From: Phycisphaerales bacterium
Lineage (GTDB): Bacteria; Planctomycetota; Phycisphaerae; Phycisphaerales; UBA1924
Reading direction: 5' to 3'
Assembly: GCA_029260375.1 (NCBI GenBank)
Contig: JAJDDI010000067.1
Coordinates: 1-37,626, forward strand
DNA: 37,626 nucleotides
Part shown: positions 6,562 to 13,758 of the stretch, piece after piece
How the letters are laid out: the number at the start of each line of letters is the position of its first letter
How positions within the stretch are numbered: the stretch's first letter is position 1
The notes under the pieces: model-generated
Databases searched by the model: none
What the model was told of the DNA's origin: nothing
The model's input: the letters and a program-made list of their open reading frames with translations, nothing else
Position numbers and translations under genes: made by a program

Positions 6562-7058
6562 GACGCCGGGCCCCGCTCGTCCTCGAACATCGCCTGGATC
6601 GCGTCGTGGTGCCGCCGGACGCTGTGCAGGCTCAGGCCCAGGCGGCGCGACGCCTCGCGCAGCGTGAAGCCCTCGAGCACGCAGGCGCTCGCGACGCGCC
6701 GGCGCGTGGGCGGCCAGGACCGCCTGCGGCTTGCGACGAACTGGAACCGCGGGCTTAGCACGCGCTGCACCACCCGGCGCAGGCGCCTGCGGACGGCCCG
6801 CACGGGCTCGCAGGCGAGCCGGGCGATGTCCAACGCGCTCTGCTCGTCGCGGTAGTAGGCCAGAATCAGGGCCCGGTCCGCGGGGCTGAGCAGCTCGGCC
6901 CGCTCAACTACCCGCTCGATGACCTCCCGCCGACGCTTGCGGCGAAGGTCCCAGGACGAGTCTGGGTCGATCAGCACCCCGATCCCGCCGCTCGCTCGCC
7001 CCCGAGCCTGTCTCTGCCCCCGTCTCGGTCCCCGCCCCCGCCCGGACTGCCCGTCCAT
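6558..7058 (-). CDS. Two-HTH DNA-binding protein, sigma region 4-like
   Basis: This 166-residue protein has a basic disordered start, then LSPADRALILAYYRDEQSAL with IARLACEPVRAVRRRLRRVV, which resembles sigma-70 region 4: a helix-turn-helix following an acidic-hydrophobic helix. A second HTH-like segment, GFTLREASRRLGLSLHSVRR, lies near the C-terminus. Both motifs suggest DNA binding. It is the first gene of the operon that leads to the ABC-GNAT, small protein and terminase genes, so it could be an operon activator or a stand-in for the small terminase subunit, which is also an HTH protein. GAGGAGGG precedes ATG 7058 by about five bases. No sigma region 2 is present, so it is not a full sigma factor. 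Confidence 0.75.
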   Translation of the reverse strand: MDGQSGRGRGPRRGQRQARGRASGGIGVLIDPDSSWDLRRKRRREVIERVVERAELLSPADRALILAYYRDEQSALDIARLACEPVRAVRRRLRRVVQRVLSPRFQFVASRRRSWPPTRRRVASACVLEGFTLREASRRLGLSLHSVRRHHDAIQAMFEDERGPAS

Positions 7059-7110
7059 GCGTCCCTCCTCACTCCTGGCTCGTCAGGCCTTGACACCGCA
7101 CACGACTTCG

Positions 7111-7130
7111 TGTTCACTACAAAGCGAACA
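7111..7130. promoter_or_regulatory. Dyad operator candidate
   Basis: TGTTC, ten bases, GAACA forms a perfect 5-base inverted repeat in the gap between the two-HTH operon and the XRE-S24 gene. The spacing puts the half-sites about 1.5 helical turns apart, which fits a dimeric repressor. It lies downstream of the predicted minus-strand -10 box, so a bound repressor would block that operon. Confidence 0.45.
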
Positions 7131-7179
7131 TTTGAGTAGTTGTACGTGCGTGGCGAACAACTTGCAAGGTCTTTGTACG
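7124..7179. repeat. Two composite direct repeats in the regulator gap
   Basis: GCGAACA followed by TTGTACG occurs twice: 7124-7130 with 7140-7146, and 7153-7159 with 7173-7179. The internal gaps are 9 and 13 bases. The 8-base palindrome CTTGCAAG (7161-7168) lies inside the second copy. This arrangement is what one expects of repeated operator sites for the adjacent XRE-S24 protein. Confidence 0.55.
7139..7167 (-). promoter_or_regulatory. Sigma-70-like promoter for the terminase operon
   Basis: On the minus strand TTGCAA (7162-7167), a 17-base spacer and TACAAC (7139-7144) form a good promoter. The predicted start is near 7132, about 75 bases before ATG 7058. The -35 is the core of the CTTGCAAG palindrome and the promoter overlaps the repeated candidate operators, so it is well placed for repression by the divergent regulator. 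Confidence 0.55.
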
Positions 7180-7274
7180 GTAGGGCGACAATCCGGCGCA
7201 CAGAACCCGCCACTGCCCGTCGGCGCCGCGCATGACCGCCCCGACATGACTGCCCTGAGCAGACGAACACACCC

Positions 7275-8111
7275 ATGCCACACGCCCACGAAACACGCGA
7301 CATGGAAACAAGCGTCGGACACCTGATCAGCGGGCGCCGGCGCCAGCTCGCGCTCACGCTCGATGAGCTGGCGCGCCGCGTCGGGCGTTCCAAGAGCTAC
7401 CTGTCGGAGATCGAGAACGGGCACAAGCGCGCGCCCAGCGACGCGGTGCTGACGCAGCTCGAGGAGGCGCTCGACCTGCCTCGCGGGCGCCTGATCGAGA
7501 CGGCCCGCTGGGAGCGGACGCCCGCGCCCGTCAAGCGTGACTACGCCCGGCTCCAGACCGACCGGCGCGCCGTGCAGCGCCTGAGCGAGATGATCGCCAG
7601 CGGCTCGCTCGACGAGGCGTACCGCTCGGGCCAGCTCGCGCGTCTGGTCGGGCGCGTCGCCCCGCCCAGCGCCGACGAGCCCTGCCCCGTGGCGCTGCCG
7701 CTCGAGGTCCCGCTGATCAACAGCGTCTCCGCCGGCTACCCGACCGAGTTCACCGACCTGGGCTACCCGGCGCGGATCGCCGACGAGTACGTCCGCTGCC
7801 CGGACCTGCGCGACCCCGACGCGTTCGCCGCGCGGGTCGTGGGCGACTCCATGTCGCCCGACTACCGCGAGGGCGACATCGTGATCTTCAGCCCCGCGCG
7901 CGAGGTCAAGGCCGGCTCGGACTGCTTCGTCCGTCTCGAACCCGACGACGAGTCCACCTTCAAGCGCGTCTTCTTCGAGACCAACGAGCACGGCGGCGAG
8001 CTGATCCGCATCCAGCCCATCAACAACCGCTACCCCCCCCGAGTCACGCCCCGCGAGCACGTCGCGGGCCTCTACCCCGCGGTCTCGGTCATGCGGTCCA
8101 TCGAGCCCTGA
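7275..8111 (+). CDS. XRE-family repressor with S24 (LexA/CI-like) peptidase domain
   Basis: The 278-residue protein has an N-terminal XRE helix-turn-helix (about 13-70: LTLDELARRVGRSKSYLSEI, then ENGHKRAPSD) and a C-terminal S24 domain (about 140-278). The S24 parts are complete: a possible Ala-Gly self-cleavage bond at 153-154 (VSAGYP), Ser 192 in VVGDSMSPDYREGD, and the general-base Lys 230 in STFKRVFFE. Such proteins repress phage or stress genes and cleave themselves, usually helped by RecA-ssDNA, after DNA damage. It faces the terminase operon across 216 bases with operator-like repeats, so it likely controls that operon and itself. ATG 7275 has only a weak ribosome site; ATG 7302 is an alternative. 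SOS control is inference. Confidence 0.9.
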   Translation: MPHAHETRDMETSVGHLISGRRRQLALTLDELARRVGRSKSYLSEIENGHKRAPSDAVLTQLEEALDLPRGRLIETARWERTPAPVKRDYARLQTDRRAVQRLSEMIASGSLDEAYRSGQLARLVGRVAPPSADEPCPVALPLEVPLINSVSAGYPTEFTDLGYPARIADEYVRCPDLRDPDAFAARVVGDSMSPDYREGDIVIFSPAREVKAGSDCFVRLEPDDESTFKRVFFETNEHGGELIRIQPINNRYPPRVTPREHVAGLYPAVSVMRSIEP

Positions 8112-8306
8112 GGACCCGCTTGCACGCGAATCTCGCCCAGTTTGCCACCCGCAGCCCCCCACGCCCCCCGTCACGCCCTCATCAGGCTCGCATGTGCCCG
8201 CTGGCGCCGGGAACCACGACCACCCGGGGGCGTACCATTCTGGACCAGCATCGGCCCCTGCGGGCCGCTGGCGACCGATCAGGATCACGATCCGGAGACC
8301 CGCCCC

Positions 8307-9149
8307 ATGGCGAAGATGTTTTACACGATGGAAGAGGCCGCCCAGAAGCTGGGCATGGACATCGATGAGGTGAAAGCCCTCGCCGAGAGCGGGCAGCTCC
8401 AGGAGTTCCGCGACCGTGACCGCCTCGTGTTCAAGGTTGACCAGGTGGATCTGCTCGCCGGCGGCGGCGACGACGACGACGACGAGATCTCGCTCGCCGA
8501 GAGCTCCGAGCTCGAGCCGCTGAGCCTCTCCTCGTCCGGGTCCGGTTCCGCGTTCGCCGCAGAGACGCCCAACGAGTCAACCGGCGTGAGCGTCTTCGAC
8601 CCCGACGCCGAGGACGAGGCCGATCCTTCCGCCGACACGCTGATGAGCAATGCGATCGGCGCGCCGGACATCAACATGGACTCCGCCGCGTCCGGCTCCG
8701 GCCTGGCGCAGCTCACGCTCGAGCCCGACGACACCTCGCTGGGCGCGAACCTGCTCGAAGATGTCTTCGGCGAGGAATCGGGCGACTCGGCCTCTGGCGA
8801 GAGCGCCATCGGCGCCTCCGCCGTCGCGGCAGCCGCGGGCGGCGCGCTGTTCGAGTCATCGGGCGAGAGCGAGTTCGGCTCGACCAACAACGCGGCCCAG
8901 GCCGCGCTCATGCCCATGGCCGAGGCGTACGACGGGCCCTGGTCGGGCATCGCGGGCGGGCTCGCCCTGGCGATGGTTGTGACCCTCGCGGTCACCGTCG
9001 CCGCGACCATCATGGGCCTGACCGGCTCGGGCTCGGCCGCCATGCTCGGCGGGCTCGAGGGCTCGGCGCCCTTCATGGTCATGGGCGGCGCCGCGGTCCT
9101 CATGCTCGTCTTCGCCGGCATCGGCTGGGCCATGCTCCGCAAGAGCTAA
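8307..9149 (+). CDS. Membrane protein with N-terminal MerR/excisionase-type HTH
   Basis: The 280-residue product starts at ATG 8307 with GGAG ten bases upstream. Residues 5-50 (FYTMEEAAQKLGMDIDEVKA with LQEFRDRDRLVFKVDQVDLL) form a winged HTH of the excisionase/MerR type. Residues 55-210 are low complexity, rich in Asp, Glu, Ser, Gly and Ala, starting with a GGGDDDDDE run. At the C-terminus two long hydrophobic helices, GGLALAMVVTLAVTVAATIM and FMVMGGAAVLMLVFAGIGWA, end in a basic tail. The protein would hold a small DNA- or protein-binding domain at the membrane on a long acidic tether. A function is not known to me. It has no coupling to the phage-like cassette other than proximity. Confidence 0.8.
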   Translation: MAKMFYTMEEAAQKLGMDIDEVKALAESGQLQEFRDRDRLVFKVDQVDLLAGGGDDDDDEISLAESSELEPLSLSSSGSGSAFAAETPNESTGVSVFDPDAEDEADPSADTLMSNAIGAPDINMDSAASGSGLAQLTLEPDDTSLGANLLEDVFGEESGDSASGESAIGASAVAAAAGGALFESSGESEFGSTNNAAQAALMPMAEAYDGPWSGIAGGLALAMVVTLAVTVAATIMGLTGSGSAAMLGGLEGSAPFMVMGGAAVLMLVFAGIGWAMLRKS

Positions 9150-9173
9150 GCCCTCGAACTCGCGCAGTTTCCA

Positions 9174-9204
9174 GACGCCGGGCGCTTCAGCGCTCGGCGT
9201 CTTT
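9174..9204. terminator. Bidirectional terminator between convergent genes
   Basis: A 12-base stem (9174-9185 with 9190-9201), one G-T wobble and loop TTCA is followed by TTT on the plus strand. It lies just past the stop of the HTH-membrane gene and contains the stop of the opposing 138-residue gene. Confidence 0.7.
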
Positions 9205-9603
9205 GGTTGGCGCCAGCTCGTACCGCCCGCCCTCGATCCCCTGGCGCCCGAGGACCGGCCCCCGGGCGAAGATGACCTCGTCCCCGCGCAGCGTGCACGA
9301 CACCACGCCTTCGATGTCGATGTGCTCGAGCCCGCGTTCAGGATCACGCGTCAGCCGCACGCTCCCGGGGGCATGGCTCTCCCGTGACAGCTCGGCTCCA
9401 GCGGCGCGCAGCACGCTCTGGCCCGACGCGTCGGCGCCCAGCGTGATCTCCAGCTCTACCTTGACCACCCCGGGACCGGGCACGACGCCCTGGCACACGC
9501 GTGCAACGGCCGCCCGCGAAACACTCCAGCGCACGCGAATCTCGCGCCTACCGCTCCTGATCGACGCTCCCGACCCACGCGATTCCGACGTCGATGCGCT
9601 CAC
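9187..9603 (-). CDS. Hypothetical protein coupled to the GbsR/MarR regulator
   Basis: The 138-residue protein starts at GTG 9603, overlapping the regulator stop (GTGA). The first 25 residues are Ser/Arg-rich. The rest looks like a small beta-rich fold: VVKVELEITLGADASGQSVL, SVRLTRDPERGLEHIDIEGV and VSCTLRGDEVIFARGPVLGR. It has no signal peptide, membrane helix or catalytic motif that I recognise. The four-base overlap means it is made with the regulator and may bind it or sense its ligand. An open frame extends upstream through the regulator gene but that is a shadow of the regulator. A terminator hairpin overlaps its stop. Confidence 0.65.
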   Translation of the reverse strand: MSASTSESRGSGASIRSGRREIRVRWSVSRAAVARVCQGVVPGPGVVKVELEITLGADASGQSVLRAAGAELSRESHAPGSVRLTRDPERGLEHIDIEGVVSCTLRGDEVIFARGPVLGRQGIEGGRYELAPTKDAER

Positions 9604-10163
9604 GCCTTGGCCTTCCGGCGCGCCGGCGCCTTGGCCAGCAGCTTCGCCGCGACCTTGAGCCCCTGCCCGCTCGGACCGGCGAACCGCTCGCCCAGCGTCG
9701 CGACCAGCTCGAAGACCTCCTGCATCTCGCTCAGGCGTTGGTCCAGGTCGCGCGCCGACTCGGGCGCGTCCTTGCCCTGCGACGGGTACAGCTCGCGAAC
9801 CTCGCCCAGCGACTCGATGAGCGGCTCGACCTCGCGCTTCACACGCTCGCGCAGGATCGCGCGGAACATCGCCCACACGTCCTGCTCCGCGACGTAGTAG
9901 TCGCGCCGCTGCCCGTCCTTGTGCGCCTTGGTGATGACCCCCCACTCGAGCAGCGCCCGCAGCGACATCGACGCGTTGCCGCGCGAGATGTTCAGGCGGT
10001 CCATCAGCTCGTCCATGCACAGCGCGTCGCCCGTGACAAACAGCAGGGCGTGGACCTCGGCCATCGTGCGCGAGATGCCCCAGACCGAGCCCATCCGTCC
10101 CCAGGCGTCGATGAACCGGTCCTGGGCCTTGCGGAGCTGGGCGTTGTCCGTGTCGGGCGTCAT
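9600..10163 (-). CDS. GbsR/MarR family transcriptional regulator
   Basis: This 187-residue protein matches the GbsR branch of MarR-type winged-helix regulators. Residues 5-35 (AQDRFIDAWGRMGSVWGISR) are the GbsR N-terminal helix and TMAEVHALLFVTGDALCMDE starts the winged helix. MDRLNISRGNASMSLRALLE is the recognition HTH and KAHKDGQRRDYYVAEQDVWA the wing and following helix. The C-terminal half is a charged dimerisation helix region. GbsR in Bacillus senses choline and represses glycine-betaine genes; whether that ligand applies here is unknown. ATG 10163 lies six bases after GATAAT on the same strand with no ribosome site, which suggests a leaderless message. Followed by a coupled small gene. 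Confidence 0.88.
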   Translation of the reverse strand: MTPDTDNAQLRKAQDRFIDAWGRMGSVWGISRTMAEVHALLFVTGDALCMDELMDRLNISRGNASMSLRALLEWGVITKAHKDGQRRDYYVAEQDVWAMFRAILRERVKREVEPLIESLGEVRELYPSQGKDAPESARDLDQRLSEMQEVFELVATLGERFAGPSGQGLKVAAKLLAKAPARRKAKA

Positions 10164-10169
10164 CGGGCA

Positions 10170-10175
10170 ATTATC
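10170..10175 (-). promoter_or_regulatory. GATAAT -10 box placed for a leaderless GbsR message
   Basis: GATAAT on the minus strand ends six bases before ATG 10163, so transcription would start at or next to the start codon. There is no Shine-Dalgarno sequence and no clear -35. Confidence 0.45.
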
Positions 10176-10239
10176 CGCCCCGGGGGCCCGGTGGCGATTG
10201 TGATTTCATATTTTTCTGAAAGTTTCCGGCCCCCGTCGC

Positions 10240-11175
10240 TCAGAGCAGCACATCGGCGCCCCCGAAGGCGCCCAGCGCCAGCGCCACGACGCCGTTGAGC
10301 GTAAAGAAGGCCATGGGGATCCCCGCCCGCCCGCGCCGGGCCAGGACCGCGTGCTCCCACGCCAGAACCGCGACGACGATCCCGAGCCCCGCGCCAAAGA
10401 GCCACCCGAACCGGGGCTCAACGGACCAGGCCACGACGAGCGCCCCGACGGCGCCCAGGTGCAGCGCCCGGCTGATCCACGCGGCGCCCCTCCACCCGAA
10501 CCGCGCCGGGATGGAGCGGAGCCCGCGCTGGCGATCGAAATCCATGTCCTGCAGCGCGTAGATCACGTCAAAGCCCGCGACCCAGAGCAGGACCATGAGC
10601 GACAGCCAGAGCACGGAGACCGGGGGAACAAGATCGGCGCTCACCGCGATCGTCGCCGCGATCGGGCTGACCGCCAGCGCCCCGCCCAGGAAGACGTGAC
10701 ACAGCCACGTAAACCGCTTGGTGTACGAGTAGAACGCGATCCACGCGAGCACGATCCACGACAGCAGCGTGGGCCAGGGGTTGTTGTACAGCAGCCAGTA
10801 GATCGCGCAGACGCCGACAAACGCGAGCGCGCTGCCCGCGAGCACGAGCAGCCCGTCGCGCCCGCTCAGCGCCCCGGCCGCGAAGGCGCGGCGCGCCGTC
10901 CGCGGGTTGGCCGCATCGATCTCCCGGTCCGCGACGCGGTTGATCACCATCGCCCACGTCCGCGCGAAGAACATGCATCCGACGACCAGCGTGAGCATGC
11001 CCCCGAAGCGTGACCAGTCGATCCCGGCGTCGTCTCCGGGCGCCACCAGAAACGCCGCCAGCAGCGCGAACGGCAGCGCGAACACCGAGTGCGCCAGCTT
11101 GATGTCCGCCCCCACGAGGCGCAGCTTGGCGCCCCAGCCCAGGGGTTGCGTGCTCTGGCTCGTCAGCGTGCTCAC
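10240..11175 (-). CDS. UbiA family prenyltransferase (possibly MqnP for menaquinone)
   Basis: The roughly 311-residue integral membrane protein has eight or nine hydrophobic helices and both Asp-rich motifs of UbiA enzymes: NRVADREIDAANPRTARR (first motif) and DVIYALQDMDFDRQRGLRSI (second motif). These motifs bind Mg and the prenyl diphosphate that is attached to an aromatic acceptor. The N-terminal LRLVGADIKLAHSVFALPFA resembles 4-hydroxybenzoate polyprenyltransferases and MqnP of the futalosine menaquinone route. Since planctomycetes use menaquinone, MqnP is the more likely role, but no other menaquinone gene is in the window. The start is uncertain: TTG 11199 lies in a terminator stem, so GTG 11175 is given. 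Neither has a clear ribosome site. Confidence 0.87.
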   Translation of the reverse strand: MSTLTSQSTQPLGWGAKLRLVGADIKLAHSVFALPFALLAAFLVAPGDDAGIDWSRFGGMLTLVVGCMFFARTWAMVINRVADREIDAANPRTARRAFAAGALSGRDGLLVLAGSALAFVGVCAIYWLLYNNPWPTLLSWIVLAWIAFYSYTKRFTWLCHVFLGGALAVSPIAATIAVSADLVPPVSVLWLSLMVLLWVAGFDVIYALQDMDFDRQRGLRSIPARFGWRGAAWISRALHLGAVGALVVAWSVEPRFGWLFGAGLGIVVAVLAWEHAVLARRGRAGIPMAFFTLNGVVALALGAFGGADVLL

Positions 11176-11190
11176 GCTCAACGCTACGCC

Positions 11191-11226
11191 CACAAACAAC
11201 GCCCGGGCGATTGCTCGCCCGGGCGT
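11191..11226 (-). terminator. Intrinsic terminator downstream of the subtilase gene
   Basis: A perfect 12-base stem (11199-11210 with 11215-11226) with loop TTGC is followed on the minus strand by TTGTTTGT. It ends the subtilase transcript (stop at 11261) and overlaps the first possible start codon of the UbiA gene. Confidence 0.75.
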
Positions 11227-11260
11227 CGCTGACCATCGTGGCCCGGGATCCGGGGCAGGC

Positions 11261-13642
11261 TCAGGGGCAGCCGGCGCCGAAGGACGACAGGAACGCCAGC
11301 ACGTCCGCGAAATCGAACGCCCCGAAGGGTTCGCTCAGGTCCGCCTCGGGCGCCTGGGCGCCGAACGCGGAGAGGAACGCCAGCACATCCGCAAAGTCCA
11401 GCGTGCCCATCGGCTCGGCCAGGTCCGCCGGGCAGTCCGGCGCGGGCGCCTCGAGGCCCAGCAGCAGGTCGTCAACCCGCCACACGCCGCCCGAGCCCTG
11501 GCCCGTGAACCGGATCGCCAGGTCGTCGTGCAGCGCCAGGAAGGGCATCTCCAGCACGCGAAGCCCGTACGCGCCCGCGTCTGGCCCGCTGATCGATTCG
11601 AGCATCGCGAAGTCGCCCTGGATGTTGCGGAACTCGACGAGCATCGTGTCGCCCTCGCCCGCCCCCTGGCCCCGCACGCGGTAGCTCAGGAACAGGCTCT
11701 GCGGGAAGACCGTCGCATCCACGCCCTGGGTGGTGGCGTTGTCGCCCGGATCGAGCGACAACGCCAGCGTGCCGCCGAACCCGCCGGCGTCAACGCTCGC
11801 CCCGATCGCCGCGCTCCAGCGCGTCGCGAACAGCTCGCCCGATTCGAAGCTGTCGGCCAGCGGGAGCACGGCGCCCTCAAACTCGCTGACCGCCACGTCG
11901 TCGATGTACCAGATGTCCGTCGCGTCCGAACCGCCCGCCGTGAAGCGGATCGCGAGCTGGTTGGTCAGGTCCGCGTCGTCGATCACGACCTCAACGCGCT
12001 GGTACGCGCCCGACGCCGAGGCGTCGGCGGTCAGCAGCGCCGCGGTCCGCCAGACGCCTCCCGCATCGCGGTACTCGCTCAGCAGGGTCTCGCCCGCCTC
12101 GGCGCCCTCGTGGCGCGCCATGAAGGTGAAGACGACGAGCTGCCCGGAACTCGCCTTGGCGAGCATCGCGTTGGACTCGATCGAGTCGGTCCCGTCCAGA
12201 CGCAGCGCCAGCGAACCGCCGGGCGCCGGGTCCGTCTCCACCTCTGCCCCGTCCACCGCGACCCACGACAGCTCACCGAGCGCCGCGGTCTCGAAGCTGT
12301 CGGCAAACGGCAGCGGCGCCCGGGGCGTGAACCCCAGCGCGATCTGCACCGAGTTGAACGTGTTGACCCGCCCCGCGCCGAACGAGTTGTCCTCGCCCGC
12401 CGGGCCCAGATCATCAGCCCCCAACGACAGGATCTCCTGCACGTCCGTCGGGTGCAGGCCCGGGTTGGCGGCGAAGATCATCGCCCCCACGCCCGCGGCG
12501 ATCGGGCTGGCGAAGCTCGTGCCCGAGCTGGTGCCGTAGGACCCCCCGCGCCGCGTCGAGCGCACGCCCGAGCCCGGGGCCGCGACATCGACCGGGGGCC
12601 CGAAGTTGCTGAACCCGCTCTTGTTATCGCTGCTCGTGGTCGAGGCGACGATCACGTAGTCGGGGCGGTCCACGTCGGGAAGCAGCGAGTTGTCGTTGCC
12701 CGCGGCCCAGAAGAGCAGCCCGCCCGCCTCCTTGACCTCGACCGCCGCGGCCTGGTTCGCCATGGAAGTCCCGCCGGAAAAACTGACGTTGACGATCTGC
12801 GCCCCGTTCTGGGCGGCCCAGACGGCGCCCTGCGTCAGGTCGAAGGGGTTGGCCGTGCCGTTGCTGTTGTCCGTCACGCGGATGGGCATGATCCTGAAGT
12901 TCCAGCCCGCGCCCACGACGCCCGTCCCGTTGTTGCCGATCGCCGCGGCGCAGCCCGCAACGAACGTTCCGTGCCCGTTGATGTCCTCGACCTCGCCCCC
13001 GTCCACCTCGGCCCTGTTGCGACGCGAGTTGAACCCCGGGACGTACGACGCCTGCAGATCGGGGTGGTTGGAATCGCACCCGGTGTCACACACGGCAACG
13101 ATCACCTGATCGCTCCCCGTCACCAGGTCCCACGCCGCGGCCGACTGGATCCGGCTGTGCTGCCAGCTGCTCGCGTAGAGCGGGTCGTTGGGGACCGTCT
13201 CCGCGGGGTAGAGCGTCCAGTTTGGCTCGGCGTACTCATAGTCGCCCGTCGCCATCAGGAACGCGCTCAGCTCGTTCTCGCTGCTCCCCGCCGGGACCCT
13301 GACCACGTACTGCTCCGTGATCGTGCTCGTGCGGGTGATCAGCGGCGCCACGCGATCGAAGGCGCGGGCCATCGCCTGCGGCTTGGCCCGCCAGGCCCCC
13401 CGCACCGCCCCCTTGGGACGCACGATCAGCTCGCCCGAGAACTCCTGCGACCCGGGGATCTCGACGAACGCCCGGCTGGGCGCGGCGCCGTGGCCCGCGA
13501 GCAGCCCGGCGTCGCCGGGCTGCAGGTTGATCTGCGCCGTCAGCGCCGGGGAGCGGCTCCCCAGCTCCTGGCCCATGGAAAAACGACCGCCCAGGAGACC
13601 CAGGGCGATCACCGCCGCAACGCAAGTGCTTGTTCTACGCAT
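11261..13642 (-). CDS. Secreted S8 subtilisin-like serine protease with dockerin-like C-terminus
   Basis: The 793-residue protein starts at ATG 13642 (MRRTSTCVAAVIALGLLGGR), a clear Sec signal peptide; ATG 13666 is an alternative. A propeptide-like region is followed by the S8 domain with Asp 186 (VIVAVCDTGCDSNHPDL), His 224 (INGHGTFVAGC) and Ser 376 (SGTSFASPIAAGVG). After about residue 440 come two related beta-sandwich repeats opening PFADSFETA and PLADSFESG, each ending in a W-[YR]-[IV]-DD segment. These are probably carbohydrate- or protein-binding jelly rolls. The last 55 residues are a duplicated dockerin-like unit (ADL-x-EP-x-G-x-x-DF-x-DVLAFL) bracketed by Cys in APDCPADL and the terminal GAGCP. 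It is the last gene before a strong terminator. Protease call firm; anchoring role of the tail inferred. Confidence 0.93.
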   Translation of the reverse strand: MRRTSTCVAAVIALGLLGGRFSMGQELGSRSPALTAQINLQPGDAGLLAGHGAAPSRAFVEIPGSQEFSGELIVRPKGAVRGAWRAKPQAMARAFDRVAPLITRTSTITEQYVVRVPAGSSENELSAFLMATGDYEYAEPNWTLYPAETVPNDPLYASSWQHSRIQSAAAWDLVTGSDQVIVAVCDTGCDSNHPDLQASYVPGFNSRRNRAEVDGGEVEDINGHGTFVAGCAAAIGNNGTGVVGAGWNFRIMPIRVTDNSNGTANPFDLTQGAVWAAQNGAQIVNVSFSGGTSMANQAAAVEVKEAGGLLFWAAGNDNSLLPDVDRPDYVIVASTTSSDNKSGFSNFGPPVDVAAPGSGVRSTRRGGSYGTSSGTSFASPIAAGVGAMIFAANPGLHPTDVQEILSLGADDLGPAGEDNSFGAGRVNTFNSVQIALGFTPRAPLPFADSFETAALGELSWVAVDGAEVETDPAPGGSLALRLDGTDSIESNAMLAKASSGQLVVFTFMARHEGAEAGETLLSEYRDAGGVWRTAALLTADASASGAYQRVEVVIDDADLTNQLAIRFTAGGSDATDIWYIDDVAVSEFEGAVLPLADSFESGELFATRWSAAIGASVDAGGFGGTLALSLDPGDNATTQGVDATVFPQSLFLSYRVRGQGAGEGDTMLVEFRNIQGDFAMLESISGPDAGAYGLRVLEMPFLALHDDLAIRFTGQGSGGVWRVDDLLLGLEAPAPDCPADLAEPMGTLDFADVLAFLSAFGAQAPEADLSEPFGAFDFADVLAFLSSFGAGCP

Positions 13643-13758
13643 CAGAGACAGACTCCATCGGTTCATGCCTATCGACCGAGGAAGGGACCGCCCAGGCCCA
13701 CGTGACGCGGGGCGGGGCGGGTTTCCGGTCTCCTGCTGGTCATATCCGGCCCGGCTGA

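Noticed and set aside
3465..8111. Complete prophage
   Set aside because: No integrase, portal, capsid, tail or lysis gene and no visible attachment site duplications.
10907..13705. Very long plus-strand open frame opposite the UbiA and subtilase genes
   Set aside because: It is rich in Arg, Ala and Pro with no domain, and it is antisense to genes with clear motifs. GC-rich codon bias creates such frames.
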